From contig JAGGRV010000592.1 in NCBI GenBank assembly GCA_021159445.1, forward strand, positions 1-7,672: a stretch of 7,672 nucleotides of DNA, given 5' to 3'. The position numbers and the translations under genes were made by a program. Below the pieces are notes generated by a model. The model saw only the letters and a program-made list of their open reading frames with translations. It made no database searches and was not told the DNA's origin. Positions 6,721 to 7,672 of the stretch are shown in pieces; within the stretch, counting starts at the first letter, position 1; each line of letters begins with the position of its first letter. Origin of the DNA: Deltaproteobacteria bacterium (GTDB lineage: Bacteria > Desulfobacterota > Dissulfuribacteria > Dissulfuribacterales > UBA3076).

Positions 6721-6813
6721 GGATGCCGATGCTTTGATACATTATTGTAGTGTTATGGGCAAGTGAAAATGACAGGACTTGGTCTGGGGAACATGAATGA
6801 AAAGCCGAGACTA

Positions 6814-6830
6814 AAGGTAGAAGGTGGGAG
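6814..6830 (+). repeat. Short period-7 repeat AAGGTRG
   Basis: AAGGTAG (6814-6820), AAGGTGG (6821-6827) and a partial GAG (6828-6830) stand in 7-bp register just downstream of the GNAT toxin stop codon. It is short, and I include it because it matches the style of the other arrays in the gaps of this window. Confidence 0.4.
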
Positions 6831-6834
6831 GCTT

Positions 6835-7419
6835 TTAGGGACGGAACTTAGGGCATTCAAGCATTGCGAGATGGTTGAGATAATTGTTATTTTTTGTATT
6901 ACTCATATCTCCCGAAATTGCAATCTCGTACATTTTTTGAAGAGTAGCAAAGGGTAAGAATAATTCTAAGGGATGATCAGGTAAAGAAATAAAACCGAAT
7001 TTTTCATAGTATCTTTTTACAGCTTTATTTTTTGCATCCACAAAAAAGCCTATTACCCCTGCGTGTTCTGAAATAGAGATAACTCGCATGATAGCATTAA
7101 TAAGCATATGCCTCCCCAATCCTTGGTTCTGCTTGCCCTTTGCCGTTGCTAATCTGGCAAGTTTTACAGCAGGAATTTTCCCCTTGTATTTCTTAGCATA
7201 TTTTTTGGGAAGCTTTTCAGATGATAACTCAAATAAGGATAAAGTATAAAATCCCAATACTTCTTCAGGGATATTTTTATCTACCGCTACAAAAGTTCGG
7301 GATAGTCCCTTTTTAAGATTTTGTCTTGCCAGATTCTTTAAGAAAGCATTTAATTCCTCAATTCCGCAGTCAAAATTATCACGGTTGTGAGTGCGGTTCA
7401 GCTCAACAAAGTTAATCAT
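6835..7419 (-). CDS. TacT-type GNAT acetyltransferase toxin
   Basis: This 194-aa GCN5-related N-acetyltransferase belongs to the toxin class that uses acetyl-CoA to acetylate the amino group of aminoacyl-tRNA and so halts translation. Visible hallmarks are FDCGIEELNAFLK (16-28), LARLAT (87-92) leading to the acetyl-CoA loop QNQGLG (97-102), and RYYEKFGF (136-143), whose second tyrosine (Y138) corresponds to the catalytic tyrosine of TacT-like toxins. The start is ATG 7419, overlapping the antitoxin stop by 8 nt, with GAGAG (complement of 7427-7431) 7 nt upstream. A TTG at 7422 is possible but less likely. The family usually ends soon after the LELFLPFATL-like strand (about 165), whereas here about 28 further polar residues follow, ending LECPKFRP. 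The base composition is AT-rich, which suggests acquisition by transfer. Confidence 0.9.
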   Translation of the reverse strand: MINFVELNRTHNRDNFDCGIEELNAFLKNLARQNLKKGLSRTFVAVDKNIPEEVLGFYTLSLFELSSEKLPKKYAKKYKGKIPAVKLARLATAKGKQNQGLGRHMLINAIMRVISISEHAGVIGFFVDAKNKAVKRYYEKFGFISLPDHPLELFLPFATLQKMYEIAISGDMSNTKNNNYLNHLAMLECPKFRP

Positions 7420-7672
7420 CAAGGAACTCTCGCTTATATCTTATGGCCGCTTTAACTAACTCTTTGTTTGGCTGAGGAGGATTTTCAATTGCTTCAAAAA
7501 AAATCTCAGCATCCTTTTGAGTGAGATTTAACACTCGCTCTTGTTCCAGTATTGACTGAGCTTTTTCAAGAGCAGACTGAATTATGAATTGATTCAATGT
7601 TGCCCCTAAAAGCTCAGAAGCATGCACAAGTTTATCATGTACATGATATGGCATTCTGGTTTGAAATCTTTT
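7412..7672 (-). CDS. DUF1778 / TacA-type antitoxin, 5' end beyond the window
   Basis: This is the antitoxin partner of the GNAT toxin. It is expected to bind DNA through an N-terminal ribbon-helix-helix and to neutralise the toxin with its C-terminal tail. The reading frame stays open to the window edge: six codons (KRFQTR) precede the first ATG at 7654. Since RxxxR followed by MPYHVHDKLVHASELLGATL looks like the middle of the ribbon-helix-helix, the true start probably lies outside. Downstream, NQFIIQSALEKAQSIL forms the second helix, and the ENPPQPNKELVKAA segment is the typical DUF1778 tail (family pattern: PPQPN..L). Its stop codon overlaps the toxin start by 8 nt, as expected for a coupled module. 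A 16-bp perfect palindrome lies within the coding sequence near the window edge. Confidence 0.88.
   Translation of the reverse strand, partial: KRFQTRMPYHVHDKLVHASELLGATLNQFIIQSALEKAQSILEQERVLNLTQKDAEIFFEAIENPPQPNKELVKAAIRYKREFLDD
7633..7648. repeat. Perfect 16-bp palindrome in antitoxin gene
   Basis: TATCATGTACATGATA reads identically on both strands with no central gap. It encodes the YHVHD region of the antitoxin. It may be chance, or an intragenic operator for the antitoxin's own ribbon-helix-helix domain. Confidence 0.5.

Noticed and set aside
6707..6750. Plus-strand promoter starting at TTGACT
   Set aside because: The nearest -10-like word is 23 bp away and no plus-strand gene follows.
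6800..6836. Inverted repeat AAAAGCC / GGCTTTT at the toxin stop codon as a terminator
   Set aside because: The stem is 7 bp with a 23-nt loop and no T-run continues beyond the stem on the minus strand. Support is too weak.
1..7672. tRNA, rRNA, riboswitch, integrase or transposase
   Set aside because: I looked for their typical sequence or protein signatures and saw none.

Overview
This window looks like chromosomal DNA from a Gram-negative bacterium. It carries kdsB (CMP-Kdo synthesis for lipopolysaccharide) and the housekeeping rRNA methyltransferase gene rsmI. The core genes have moderate to high GC, and the gaps between genes are filled with short tandem repeats of 7-8 bp period. From memory that filler style fits sulfate-reducer-like Desulfobacterota (former Deltaproteobacteria). 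The phylum is an inference from style and was not tested by any search.

Layout. (1) Positions 14-2449, plus strand: a CDP-alcohol phosphatidyltransferase of the phosphatidylinositol-phosphate-synthase-like type, then rsmI, then kdsB. A hairpin that could be a terminator sits directly on the stop codon of the first gene. rsmI and kdsB are 41 nt apart and probably co-transcribed. (2) Positions 2450-2675: a 226-bp convergent spacer with a period-8 repeat, a T-tract, and a short coding-like remnant on the minus strand. (3) Positions 6663-2676, minus strand: a two-gene operon of a large SNF2-family helicase (1047 aa) and a SWIM zinc-finger protein (279 aa). The ATG of the SWIM gene lies 4 nt beyond the helicase stop codon, and its ribosome-binding site lies inside the helicase 3' end. 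The pair resembles Bacillus ywqA/ywqB. (4) Positions 6664-6834: a spacer with a candidate helicase promoter and a small period-7 repeat. (5) Positions 7672-6835, minus strand: a TacA-TacT type toxin-antitoxin module, with a DUF1778-like antitoxin (5' end outside the window) overlapping a GNAT acetyltransferase toxin by 8 nt. This part is clearly more AT-rich than the rest and looks acquired.

How the genes relate. The plus-strand genes serve the envelope (phospholipid headgroup, Kdo activation) and ribosome maturation. The minus-strand SNF2-SWIM pair probably acts as one nucleoprotein-remodelling machine, and the toxin-antitoxin module is accessory. The most unusual signal is the short-period repeats. 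One array, four perfect copies of an octamer with degenerate copies after it, lies immediately after the kdsB start codon and encodes the first ~24 residues, an N-terminal extension that KdsB proteins normally lack. Because 8 is not a multiple of 3, gain or loss of one unit would change the reading frame. I see no clear novel defence system, phage or integrative element in the window.
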